Origin: Thecamonas trahens ATCC 50062
Taxonomy: Eukaryota > Apusozoa > Apusomonadida > Apusomonadidae
NCBI RefSeq assembly: GCF_000142905.1
Contig: NW_013657612.1
Location: 6,159-70,158 of the forward strand
Length of the DNA: 64,000 bases
Direction of reading: 5' to 3'
Shown: piece after piece, positions 22,201 to 33,400 of the stretch
Position numbering within the stretch: position 1 is the first letter of the stretch
How the letters are laid out: each line of letters starts with the position of its first letter
Made by a program: the position numbers and the translations under genes
The notes under the pieces: model-generated
Databases searched by the model: none
Told to the model about the DNA's origin: nothing
What the model saw: only the letters and a program-made list of their open reading frames with translations

Positions 22201-25200
22201 AGAGCGAGTCGACGTCTGTGGGCGGGACGTTGAGCATGAAAAAGTGCCGCTTGAAGCGCTCAGACATGGGGTTACGCCCGCCGCCGGGCGGTCCGCACGA
22301 GCCGACAAGTGTCACGTCCTCGACACGCTTCCAGAACAGCGCCGGGCGGTCGTACCACCCGCCGTAGTCGAGGTACTGGCGGAGGAGCTCGATGGCTGGC
22401 TGCGAGTCGGAGACCGGGTCGACAGCCGGCATGTTGATGTCGTCGACAAACAGGACGACGCGCTTGCCGTTCATGCCGCGGAGCACATCCTTGGCGCGGC
22501 GCTTCTCGAGCTTGTTCTCGATCATCAGCTGGGTCCGCTGCGACGAGGTCTGCGCCGAAAAGTTGATGGCGATTGTTTGCCACGAGGCGCCGATCCTGCC
22601 CATGCCCCCGTTGCCGCCCGAGGCGAGGGCAGCCGACGACGGGCCGGTCGCGAGGTTGACCATGGAGCCTCCGCCCGAGGCGAAAGAGCCCTGCTGGGCG
22701 CCGCCGGCAAGCTGGCGGAGCCAGTTCTGGACCACCACAGTCTTTCCGGTCCCGGTTGCGCCGTTGATGAGGACGTGACCGCGGAGGACTGACGAGCCCG
22801 AGGCGAGAGGGCCGGAGCCGCCCTGCGGGACAAGAGCGTTGAGGAGGAACTGCATGCACACGGTCTCGGCGGTGGGCACGAGCATCTGCCAGAACGGCAC
22901 CCCTGGGGTCCACGAGAACTCGGGGACGAGGTCGTCCCATGGGGCAAACGACTTGCGCTCCGGGTCGACAAAGTAGTGGTAGACGGTCTTGGTGCCTGGA
23001 ATGGCGGCAACGTCGGCAAAGGCCTCCTGGACAAAGGCGTCAAAGCCCTCACGCGAGCCAGCGGCGAGGTTGCCACCGAGGCCCCACACAAAGGCAAAAA
23101 CAAAGATGTCCTCGGCGAGCGAGACGGCGTCGGCAGAGTCGGCGTCGGGGTCAAAGCCGGCGTGCGGGGTGAGGAGGCCGGTGAGGAGCTTAACGACGCC
23201 AGCTACGAGCGAGGCGTCGCACGAGACAACCTCCTCGGTGCAGTATTGACGGATGTAGTCGAGACCAGGAGGAACGTGGGCAGCAAAGAGCTCGGCAAGG
23301 CGGTCCTTGACCTCCAGAGGAATGTGGGAGGTGGCCTGCGAGCGGAGCCAGGCGCGGACCGGCGGCTCCCAGCCGAGGTCAACAGGCTCAAGGTAGACCA
23401 TACCGCAGCGCGAGACGGTGGCGGGCGAGGCCTTGGCAAGGTTGAGGACCTCGAAGAGAAGGCGGATGGACGGGGTGAGGTTGATGCGAGCCGAGTTGGG
23501 CAAGCACAGGAGCTTGTTGTCGTCGAGCACGGTGTTCATGTTCTCGATCCACTTGGAGTCGACAGGCCCGTCGAAGACGACCCATTGCAGCTTGGGAGGA
23601 CTCGACTTGCCGCCCTGCGGGCTGTCGCTCGGTCCCGGAGCCGAGGCCTTGACGGCAGCTGAGACCATGTTGCCGATGAGGCCCGGGGTGTACTCGCGCG
23701 AGGTCAGGTCGACATGGCCGTAGAGCTCGTCCATGGTCACGGCCTTGGGGTTGAGCACGTACTTGGTGACACCGGTGTAGAGCGGCGAGGCTGACGAGGC
23801 GGGACGGGAGGCGAGATCATCAAGCGCGTCTGCGAGGACGTTGACGGCGACAGACTTGCCGCCGCCGGACTTGCCGACGACCATGACGCCGTGACGGACG
23901 CAGAGGGTCTCCCACAGCTGGCGGACCTTGACAATTTGCTTGTCGACGATCTCGAGGCCGCGGGCGAGGGCGGCCGACTCGACGGCAGAGACGAGGTCAC
24001 CAAAGTCCTCGTCGGGGAGCTCGAGGCCCGGGAACAGGTCTGCGAGGATGCCCTGGAAGAGCGGAAGGTCCTCGGCAAGGAACTTGGGCACGTTAGAGTC
24101 GCGGAGGGCGCGGATGAGGACAACGTCCTCGTCGAGCTGCGGGTTGCTCCGCTTGAGGGTACCGGCCATGACGAGGACGGATTTGATGGCGCGCATGCCA
24201 AAGTCGTAGTGGTCCTGCTGGGAGAGCTGCTCGGAGCAGAGGCGATAGAGCTGGGTCATCTTGCGGGAGAGGACGGTGGCCGACTCAAAGCCCTCTGCGT
24301 AGAGCACGATTTCGGCAATCATGGCGTAGTCCGGGATCATCATGGCGACTGGGCGGAAAAGGGCGGCGAGGTTATCGGGCAGCTCTGTCCGGCCGGTGTA
24401 CGACGGGTTCATGGTGATAAAGTAGGCGCAGCGATCGTTGAGCGAGATACGGCGGCCCTCAAATTCAAAGAGGCCGTCGGGCGAGGGCGCGACGCGGGCG
24501 CGCTGGATGGTGAGAATCTGGGTGGCGATGACGGAGAGGACCTCGACCTCAATGCGGTTAAACTCGTCAAAGCAACACCATGCGCCGGACTGGGCAAGGC
24601 CGGCAAAGTAGCGGCCCATCATGGCGACCTCGAGCGACTCTGAGCAGTTGAAGACAACACACTGGATGGCCAGCGCCTTGGCGAGGTCCTTGACGGTCTC
24701 GGTCTTGCCTGTGCCTGCCGGGCCTGCCGGCGAGCCACCCATGTTGAGCGCCATGGCGCCGGTGAGAGTGAGGTAGCAGCGGTCGGTGAGCGGTGTGATG
24801 ACGAGTCGCGGCGAGCAGCCGAGGTACTCGTAGCCGTACTCAAAGCGGGCGTTGGTTTGCTCCATGAACAGCTCCTCGGCCTCCGAGTCCCAGTAGTAGC
24901 GAAGCTGCTTCTTCCAGAGGAAGGCCGAGTCATCGGCGACCTTTGCCGCCCAGAGCGAGGAGACGATGTCGCGCGAGTGGACTTCGATGGTGAGGAGCGA
25001 GCCGAGAGCCTTGCGCTGGAGCTTGGTCAGCTCGCCCTGGACGAGGAGGGCGAGCGCGGAGAGCTGCTTGAACGACTTTTCCTTGAGCCGGTTGAGGGCG
25101 TTGCGGGTGTTGTCTGCACGGAGCGAGGCCTCGACCTCGCGAGCCCAGAGGACTTGCGAGATGGCGAGAACGAGCTGTGCACAATGGTCAAAGATCCACT

Positions 25201-28200
25201 GCTCGCGCGGCTTTGCGGCGGCAAGGTAGTCGGTGAGCGCGTCACGGCCGCGCTTCTTGAGCGACGAGCGCATGGCCTCCTCGACTTTTGAGAGCCACGA
25301 CTCGACGGCCTCGGAGCGGGTCTTGACGGAGCGGGTGAGGACAAGGCGCTCGCCCTCTGACGAGACGAGGGCGACAATGTCCATGGAGGAGCGGCCAGAG
25401 GGCTCGGGAGCGGAGAACTCGAGGGCAGCAACGTTGGAGAAGCACTTAAGGAGGTGCGGCTGGACAGCGGCTGGGTTCTTGGACTCTGCGAGAATTTCGA
25501 GGAGCTCGTCGTTGGACAGGAAATAGAAGCGCGGGAAGAAGGAGCGCTTGCCCTCGAGCTTGGACTCGAGCGAGGCTTGGACCTGCTCGAGAATGCGATT
25601 GTTTGCGCGGAGCTGCTCGAGCATGCCAGGCTCGAGGACGGCGTCGAGGCATCGCGGGCCGTCCTGGACGCGGCGCATGATGGCGTTCCACGAGCGGTGG
25701 ACTTCGCGAAACATCTTCTCCTCTTCGTACAGCTGCTTGACGATTTCCGAGTTGGAGAAAATGGTCTCAAAGTACATCCACTGGGCCTGGCAGACGAGCC
25801 AGGCTTCGAGCGTCTCCTTGAACAGGCGGAGGTTGCGGTCCCAGGCCTCGGCCTCGGGCTTGATGGGCCCGACGTAGCGCGAGCCGAGGACGGTAGAGAC
25901 AAGGATGAGCGAGTCCTCGAGGGCCTGAGCAATTTCCTCTGTGGAGCCGAGGATGTACATGTCGCGCGAGTCGCGGTAGCGGAGAACGATGAACTCTTCG
26001 TTGGCCCATGTGGACTGGACCTTCTCGAGCATCTCGGTGAGGTTGGCCTCGTTTGTGGCCTCGAGTGAGACTTGCTGGATACGGTCGGCAGCCTCGAGGA
26101 CGTCAAGCATGAGGAGCGAGCCGAGAGTAAAGTCGTCGCCGCGGGCAATGATGCGGGCCGAGCCGAGCTTCTCCTGGATGTCCTCCCAGTGGCGGAGCTG
26201 GAGCGCCGAGTTGCGGAGGTTGACGATGATGGGGACAAAGATCTGGAAGTCGTCGACGAGGTCGCGGAGCTTGGGCACCACCGGGTTCGGTGGGAGGCCG
26301 CGCTCGAGTTTCATGCAGACCTTGACAAAGTGTTGCACCTTTGACGCGAGGGCGGCGGCGTCGATCGAGTCGAACGGGGTCGAGCGCCATGTCTCTTGCA
26401 GCCCCTCCCACTCTGCAAACGAGGACCAGAGCATCTCCTTGAGAGCCAGGTCAGACATGGTCTCTTCGAGCTCCTCAAACTTGGAGACCGGGACCTTGAA
26501 AGTCTTCTGGAAGCGAATGTACTTGGATGCCTGCTCCTTGAGGGCCTTGATGCGTGCAGTGAGAGTGGAGACGTAGTCGATCATTTCGGCGACGCCCGAG
26601 GCGTCTGAGAGGACGCGCTCGTGCTGGGCGAGGTGCTTGACGTCGAGGATGAGGTTGCGCAGCTCGGCGATCTTCTTCTCGAGCTGGGTGGCAAAGACCT
26701 GGATGTTCTTCTCGCGCTCCTCCTCGGCAAAGGCGATTTTGGCCTTGAGGGACTGGACGAGCGGGGCAAGGGTGCGGAAAGAGGCATACTCTTCGAGGTT
26801 GTGGATCTCTGGGCGGTAGCCGACAATGACACCATACATGGCCTTGACGAGGTCCTCCTCGTCCTCGAGCTCGTCCTGCTCGACGGTGAGGGTCTCGAGG
26901 TAGGCAAGCTTCTCGACAAAGTGCTCGACCTTGGTGGGGACGGCGTCGAGGCGGGCGTGCGCGGCGTTGAGGCGGGTGAGGAGAGCCGAGTTGCGGTCCG
27001 AGGCGAGGCGCGGGAGAAGATCCTCCAGCACAGCGAGGCACTTGGCCGGCGAGGGCGCAAACGAAGCCTTGAGCGCGGACGAGTCGATCTGGATGATGCC
27101 GACGGAGGAGGAGACCGGCATGAGACCCATGAGCGACATCTGGGCGCGGTAGCGGGTCATGGAGGCAGCGAACCACTGGAGCGGCGGGCCACGGGCCTCG
27201 ACGAGCGAAATGTCCATGAGCTCTGCCGAGCGGTGGATGGTCCAGAACGGCTCAAAGACGGCGAGGTAGTCCGAGGCGGCGATGAACGACTTTGCGAGCG
27301 AGTCCTTGACGTGTGCGAGCAGGCGCTGGTACTTGGAGTCGCCCTCAAGGACTTCAAGGAGGACGGGCCCGTCACCAACTTCAGAGACGTCAAACTGCTC
27401 CGAGAGGGTGGGCGTGACGTAGCGGGCAAGGAACTCCTTGTTCTTGATCAGCTTGTGCTTTTCCATGTTGGAAAGAATGACGAGCTGGAAGTTGCGGATG
27501 ATAGAGTCGATGGCGTCGTGGAAGGTACCGCGATCAGGGGCAAAGGCCAGCTCCGAGTACTTGAGCTCGAGGGCGATGCGGAAGAGCGGCGGACGCGGAG
27601 CGGCGGTGGCCTGGGTCACCATGGACGAGGCAGCAGCCGTGAGGTCACTGGCAGCGGCGGTGGCGGCGGCAGCGTCGAGGAGCGACGAGCGCTCGTCAAA
27701 GGCACCGTTGATCTCCTGCGGATCGAGCGACGAGCCAGGCTCGACACCGGTACCACCGGCGACAGACGAGACAAGCTTGGCCATAGAGGCGATGCGAGCA
27801 CGGACGGCAGCCTGAGCACCGTCGTCGGGCATGACGGCCTGCAGCAGGTCCCACACGGTGTTGACCGCGAGCTGGTGGAGGGTGTCGATGATGAGGTAGT
27901 CGGCGAGCTTGATAAAGTTGGCCAGACGACGGCATTCGGTGCGCTTGGCAGCAAGGAACGTGTAAGACAGCGGGGCGACCGAGTCAGAGAGCGATGCGCG
28001 GCCGAGCGAGTCGCCGGGCGCCGGCCCGTCCGACGTCGACGAAGCTCCGAGGCGGGCGTCGAGCGAGGAGGCCTGGCCAGCAGAGGCATGCTGGGCACGG
28101 CCACCGGAGCGGCGCGACTGTTCCTCGTCAAATCCGGCACGCGAGAGCGCATACTCGCAGGCCTCGGCGACGGTGGCCTCGACGGCGGCGTTGAAGGTGG

Positions 28201-29458
28201 CCAGGCGTTCGAGGAGGTACTCGCGGTGTTCGTCCTGGAGCACGACAAACATCTCGAGAGTGAGGGTGGTGCCGGGCGCCATTCGGTGGAGGCGCTCCTG
28301 GGAGAGCTCATAGCAGAGCGAGCGGAGCTTGCGGAGCGCGTGGCCGAGGATGTCGTTGGCGATAAAGAGGTGCTGCGAGAGAATGGAGCGGCAGAGCGCC
28401 GACTTTTTGGACCAGACGTTGCCGCGCCACATGGTGTAGCTCTTCCACATGCGGTACTTGTCAAAGATGGGGATGCGCTTGATGCGCGAGTAGAGGAGGT
28501 ACTCGCGGAGCCACTGGACAAGAGGGACAAACTCGGCGACGCCCTCGACAAAGTGGGTCACGCCCGACGACGAGAGTGTAAAGTAGTCACTCGAGTCGAT
28601 GCCTGCGTGCGAGACAATGGCAACCTTGTACGGGTTGAACTCGGGCGAGCCCTTGCGGACCGGCTTGAGGTAGACAAACTCGAGCGAGTCGGGGTTCTTG
28701 AGCAAGTGCTCCACAAACCATAGCGGGTCCGACTTGTCCGCGTGCGGGAGTTCGTCACGGAGCTTGCGGAGGAGGAGCCCGGTCTCGGTTTGCTCCAGCA
28801 CAACGTCCGCGAGCGACTTGGCGCCACCCTCATCGCCTGCGGCACTCTCTCCAACACCCGTACCACCAGCAGCAGTTACAAGAGAGCGCTGCTGCGGCGG
28901 CGATGACGAGAGCGCCGTAGCCTTTGTGGGATCGGGTGCAAATGAGACCTTTGACCGCCGCGAGGGGATGAGCCCGACCGAGCCACCCGCCAACGACGAA
29001 GTCCGCTGACCGGAGCGATACGCCTCGACCCGCTCTGCGCGGAGAATAGGCAGTGTGGAGGCCGGCGGCTTGACGGCAACATTGTTGGCGGCAGCATCGG
29101 TTGCAGTCTTGACCGCAGTGTTGACGGCAGCGTTGGCGTTGGCGGTGGCGGTGGCGGTGGCAGTGGCGCCCTCGCGACGGGAGAGCTTCCGTGTTTCGTA
29201 AGCCGGCGGGCGAGGAGCGAGGGCCTGGGTCACCCGAGCCGAGGAGAGCAGAGGCGGGAGCGTAGCCGGGCGACGCGAGGTGGAGGAAGAGCTAGACACA
29301 GCAGGGATTGCAGGTGTGGCGGTGGTGGTGTTGGTAGAGGTGGTGGTGGGGCGGACATAGAGGCGCGAGGTCAGGAGTGCAGGGTCGATGGTCCGGACCT
29401 TGAGGCCTCTGCGCGACCGGTGGAGGCCTGTGGTACGGGGCGCACCACGTTGGTCCAT
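16221..29458 (-). CDS. axonemal dynein heavy chain, inner-arm type (one frameshift)
   Basis: About 4412 residues, with one missing base near 18017-18019. I chose ATG 29458 (MDQRGAPRTTGL); the open frame upstream is proline-rich promoter sequence. The N-terminal tail has the DNAH-type segment FVYLKPVRKG..YKVAIV..SDYFTLSSSGVTHF. Six AAA modules follow. P-loops are GPAGTGKTET (AAA1, about residue 1575), GKSGGGKS (AAA2, about 1860), GATGTGKT (AAA3, about 2230) and GVSGTGKR (AAA4, about 2625). Walker B-type segments are CCFDEFNR, VDDINMP and FLLNDTQIVDE. The coiled-coil stalk and microtubule-binding tip lie around residue 2980. AAA6 contains GWVFLQNCHLASSW. The dynein C-terminal cap (VHGLWLEGARWD, CPVYCTS, WILRGVAL) is complete. 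Length and tail suggest a single-headed inner-arm chain (DNAH6/DNAH1 group); the subtype is inference. It moves on microtubules in flagella. Confidence 0.95.
18017..18019 (-). other. frame break just before AAA6 of dynein
   Basis: The main frame reads LTPGADPSAALMRLAAERG and then stops 10 codons later. The -1 frame continues DEDELYDLSLGKGQGPIAEDLI, which is the conserved dynein sequence. One extra G in the GGG run (CCC at 18017-18019 on the plus strand) joins them. Confidence 0.8.
19612..19760 (-). repeat. GCGTCA-type hexamer repeat encoding acidic Asp/Ala/Glu insert in dynein
   Basis: Repeated GCGTCA units on the plus strand (best at 19650-19700) encode alternating Asp-Ala on the minus strand. 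The whole segment is an acidic insertion of about 60 residues between the stalk and AAA5 of the dynein. The frame is kept. Confidence 0.8.
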
Positions 29459-29577
29459 ATGTGTGAGGGTGTGGGCGTTGTGGGGATGGGTGGGCGGAAG
29501 GGGTGTGGGGTGTGGGGGGTTGTGAGGGGTGGGAGAGGTGGTGTGTGGGGAGTGCTGTGTGGGAGGAGAGGGGGGAG

Positions 29578-29594
29578 GGGGGGGGGGGGGGGGG
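29578..29594 (+). repeat. poly-G tract (G17) in divergent promoter
   Basis: An uninterrupted run of about 17 G within a longer GGGGTG-rich region. It could form a G-quadruplex. Similar runs stand at the window start, before RPL12 (as C) and beside all three gaps. Confidence 0.85.
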
Positions 29595-29674
29595 GAGTGC
29601 GAGGAGGCGGAGACAGCGGGTGTTTCAACGGCGCGCGGGAAGGAGAGTGGGGGGGTGGGTGGGGGGTGAGGGAC

Positions 29675-29686
29675 AAAAATATTTTT
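29675..29686. promoter_or_regulatory. A5-TA-T5 palindrome in divergent promoter
   Basis: AAAAATATTTTT is a perfect 12-base palindrome, the only AT-rich spot in the spacer. It lies 217 bases from the dynein ATG and 158 from the PH-protein ATG. It resembles two back-to-back copies of the CAAAAA(A) element found upstream of other genes here. Confidence 0.4.
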
Positions 29687-29843
29687 AGGTTGAGACACGA
29701 CGCGGGAGGTGGGAGGGTGACCTTCCAATGCCAATGCAAAGGTCTGTCTTTGGCTCGCTGCAGCGGCCACCACGGCTGCAGCGGCTGCCACGGCTGTACG
29801 GCAAGACACCGCACGTGACTGAGGAGACGGACGGGTGTAAGGG

Positions 29844-30404
29844 ATGTCTGCGTCTGCACTGAGCAAGTTCGGGTGGGTGGAGAAGCGGGGCAAGGTGCGC
29901 AAGGCATGGAAGCGGCGGTGGTGCATGTTCCGGTCGGACGGGGCGCTGGTGTACTTCAAGACGAGCCAGGATGTGGCTGCGCCAGCATGGGCATCAGCAC
30001 GTGGAGCTATTGGTCTGACTGGAGCGAGTGTGAGTGCGGTGGAGGCGGACAAGGATGGCAAGCATGGTCTGGCTATTGCTGTCTCTTCATCAAAGCGCAT
30101 CTATGCTATTCGATGCTCATCCATGCCCGAGAGGGACTCGTGGCTAGCCGCCATCCAAGGCGCCATCGAGCTCGCTTCGGGGGCTGCCGATGGCGATGAC
30201 GCCGACGGAAGGGATCTAGCTCCGGATGCAGAGTCTCGATTGTACTCGCCGGTGGTTTTCGACTCGTCCGGCGTCCATCATCCCTCGCTCCCTGACGAGG
30301 CCTTTGATCCGCACGGAGCGCAGAAAGAGGCGGCAGCACGCGGGCGCGGCGACGATCCCGTGCTTGCCGACGACACCTGGGACGCCATCCTCGACATGGC
30401 GTAG
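29844..30404 (+). CDS. small PH-domain protein
   Basis: 186 residues. The pleckstrin-homology fold begins almost at the start: SKFGWVEKRGKVRKAWKRRWCMF is the first two strands with the basic lipid-facing loop, ALVYFKTSQ follows, and the C-terminal helix is MPERDSWLAAIQGAIELA with the hallmark tryptophan (about residue 104). The remaining 70 residues are acidic and unstructured and end in DDTWDAILDMA. PH domains of this kind bind phosphoinositides or proteins at membranes; the partner is unknown. The gene is complete, without introns, and convergent with the next gene, whose stop codon lies 29 bases away. Confidence 0.85.
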   Translation: MSASALSKFGWVEKRGKVRKAWKRRWCMFRSDGALVYFKTSQDVAAPAWASARGAIGLTGASVSAVEADKDGKHGLAIAVSSSKRIYAIRCSSMPERDSWLAAIQGAIELASGAADGDDADGRDLAPDAESRLYSPVVFDSSGVHHPSLPDEAFDPHGAQKEAAARGRGDDPVLADDTWDAILDMA

Positions 30405-30433
30405 CGCGCGCTTGGCAGGTAGCGGGTTTGGTT

Positions 30434-33400
30434 TTAGTTCGGGTGCGCCGCGGGGTCGGTGTTGCCGTCAGCGCCGCCGGCAAGGAAGCCCTCGAGGTGG
30501 CGCGAGTACGCCGGGTAACCCTGGCCGGCACTGCCGTTGTCGTGGCTCGGGCCCTCGCGGTTCTCGGCCGGCGACTGCGCAGCGGCAGCCTGGTCGTAAG
30601 CGGCGAGGAGCGAGAAGACGTCCTCGATAGCGACGCCAGCCGCGTTTGCGGCGTCGTTGTCGGGCGCCGGGGCCTGGGTCTGAGTCTGAGCAGAGGGCTG
30701 AGCCGGCGGGCTGGTCTGCCGCTGCTGGTGAGCGACGGCGGTGGCCTGTGCCTGGAGCTGGGTGCGGGTCGCCTCCTCGTCGGCGAGCTGGTCGGTGAGC
30801 GAGAGGGTGATGAGGTGGGTGAAGAGCATGTCCTTGAGATCCTTGAGCACATCCTCCTCAAAGACGGCAATGTCCATACCAGAGTACCGCGCGAGGATGT
30901 CCGAGAACGCGGCAAACTCGTTGGTGTCGACGGGCCGGTTGAGCTTGGTGTACTTGAACTCGGCAAAGAGGCCCTCGAGGATCTGGCGGACGACGTCGTT
31001 AAACTTGCCGCCCGACTCGGGCATGGCCGCCAGCGCCTTGAACAGATTGCCAAACTCGGTGAGGAGCGCGTCGTTGATGTAGACGTCGACGTGGTAGTTG
31101 GTGAGGATGTGGTTCATCGTGGCCTCCATCGACGAGGTTGTCGACTCGTCGTCGCCGTCGCCGTCGCCGTCGCCACCGTCGTTGTCGCCCTCGGCGGGAG
31201 TCTGAGCTTCCTGCTCGACAGCTTCGTCCGCGGCCTCCTCGCCCGCAAACTCGCCGAGGTCCAGCCCAAGGGCGGCCGGGTCGATCCCGGCCGAGCGCGC
31301 CATGTCGACGATGGCCTGCTGCTGGGCAAGGAGGTCTGCGCGGCGGGCCTCGAGGGCGGCCTTGCGCGACTGGTGGTACTCGAGCTCGGCGCGGGCGGCG
31401 GCAAGCTCGTCCTCCATGGCGCGGGCCTGCGAGGTCGACGCCGTCGCCGAGTCGGCAGCCGAGAGCTCACCGGTGGCGTCGGGGCGCTGGGTCGGCGGCT
31501 CGGGCGTGATCGAGACGTGACGCTCTGCACGGGTCGCCTCGTAAAACCGGGCGTCTTCGGGCGACTCGCCCTCGTCCTCGGATGCGAGCGAAGGCTCGTC
31601 GTCGTTGACCGACTCGGCGTAGTCGTAGGCTGCAGCGGCGGGAGCAGCGGCGGCGGCGACGGGAGCAGCGGCGACGGGCCGCGAGGTCACCACCGCGCGT
31701 GGCGTGGTCGGCGAGTCGACAGCAAACTTGTTCGGCGAGTCCTGGACCGACTGAATAAAGTAGTTGATCTGGTCGAGGGCATGCATCTCCTCCATGATCT
31801 TGTTGCGAATGACAGTGGTGGTCGGGTCGTCGTCGACGGTGGCGGTGCCGCCGGCAGCCAGCGGAGCGTCAAAGGTGACGGTCCGCGGCGGACGCTCCTT
31901 CTTGGCCGGCGGCGGGGCCTTCTTGAGCTTGCGGGCTCGCTTGCGTGCGGTGCGGGTCTCGGCGGACCGCTCGCGGAGCTCATCATCGTCGGTCGGGTGC
32001 CGCTTGGCGCCGACCTTGGGCGCGTGCTCGTCGAGGTACGCGGCCTCGGCGGTGACATCGTGCAGGAGGCGGTCGAGCGAGGCGAGGACTCGGACCCGAA
32101 GGAGCGGCGTGTCAAACTGCGCGAGCAGGGTAAAGAGCTGCGAGACGTAGCTCGGGTCGTCTTCGACGCGGACAATAAACTGCACGGCAGCCTCGTAGAC
32201 GGCCGAGTCGAGGCCGACTGAGGCCACCGACGACGCGCCATCGTCGCCATCGTCATGGCCGCCACTGTAGCTTCCGGCGCGCGCGAGCTCGGCGTTGAGC
32301 GTTGCGAGCAGGTCGGCAGTTCCGGCAGGGTGTGCCGAGTCGAGCGAGAGCACGTCTGGGGCCGCGGCGCCGGAGGGAACGCCGCTGGCGCGGGCGTCGG
32401 ACCCATGCCCGGCCTCTGACTCGGACTCTTGCGAGTCGCTAAAGTAGCGGACAAAGTCCTTAAAGAACGCCTTTTGCTCGGCGCGCGACGAGAGCGACTT
32501 GGCGTACGAGACGGCAAGCTGCAGGTCCTGCAACTTGATGTTCGAGGCATACAGCTCGTCCTCAAGGAAGCGGGTTGAAAGCGAGTCGGCCTCGGAGACC
32601 GAACCGTCTTCGCCGGCAGCGTACGCGCCAAACACGTTGTCGCCCGACACGGCGGCAATGTCGTCGCGAGTTGCGCCGAGCATGTCGTACAGGCCGCCGA
32701 TGCGGGCCTGGAGCGCCTCCATCTCGGCAGCCTGGGCCTCAAAGGCCGGGCCCGGCACCGGCGCGTGCGCCTGCTGAGCGGAGCGCGACGGCGAGTGCGA
32801 TGCAGCGCGTGCGGGGCGCGGGGCTTCGGCCGGCGACGAGGCCGACGCCGACGCGGCAAACGAGGCCGAGAGCGCCTGCGGGGGCGTGGCCTTGCGTTGC
32901 TGCGTGTACTGAGACTGGAGCTGCGACCACTGGGCGGCGAGCTGGTCGAGGATGTTGACCGAGTTGCCGCCAGCGCTCGACTCGCGCTGGACGGTGGCAA
33001 GCAGGTTGTAGATGCCGTCTTCGTCAAGCTCTTCACGCGAGGCCTCGCGGCGCGGCGCAGGGGCCGCCGCCGCCGTCACTGGCGCGGTGCTCGCCTTGGC
33101 CGGCGACGCCTGCTGGTTCACCAGCTGCTCCTGCAGCCAGCGGAGGTTGAGCAAGTGGGCTTTGCGGAGCTCGGCGAGGTCTTCGACTGGCATGTTGGCG
33201 GCGTCCTCGGCCGTGAGTGGCTGCGAGGAGCTGCGGGCGAGCGGCGGGGCCTGCGACGAGGCGCGCGGCTTGGCCGGCGAGAAGATGTCGCGGCGGACGG
33301 CGGCGGACGGCGGCGGGGCCGAGGCCTGGCGCGGAGCCTTGGCCGGCGACGGTGAGGCCTGGCGCTGCTCGGCGGCGGCGGTTGCAGCGCGAAGCTCCTG

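Larger units (their letters stand above)
29459..29843. promoter_or_regulatory. bidirectional promoter, dynein / PH-domain gene
   Basis: This 385-base spacer between divergent start codons is strongly G-rich on the plus strand (29465-29670, with an uninterrupted G run at 29578-29594). It has one AT-rich island, the palindrome AAAAATATTTTT at 29675-29686, embedded in GGACAAAAATATTTTTAGG. The palindrome presents the same A-tract element to both genes. Confidence 0.5.

Noticed and set aside
29459-30100. N-terminal extension of dynein by 214 residues
   Set aside because: It runs antisense through the PH-domain gene and through G-rich promoter DNA, and the peptide is Pro/His/Thr low complexity. 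The ATG at 29458 is the better start.
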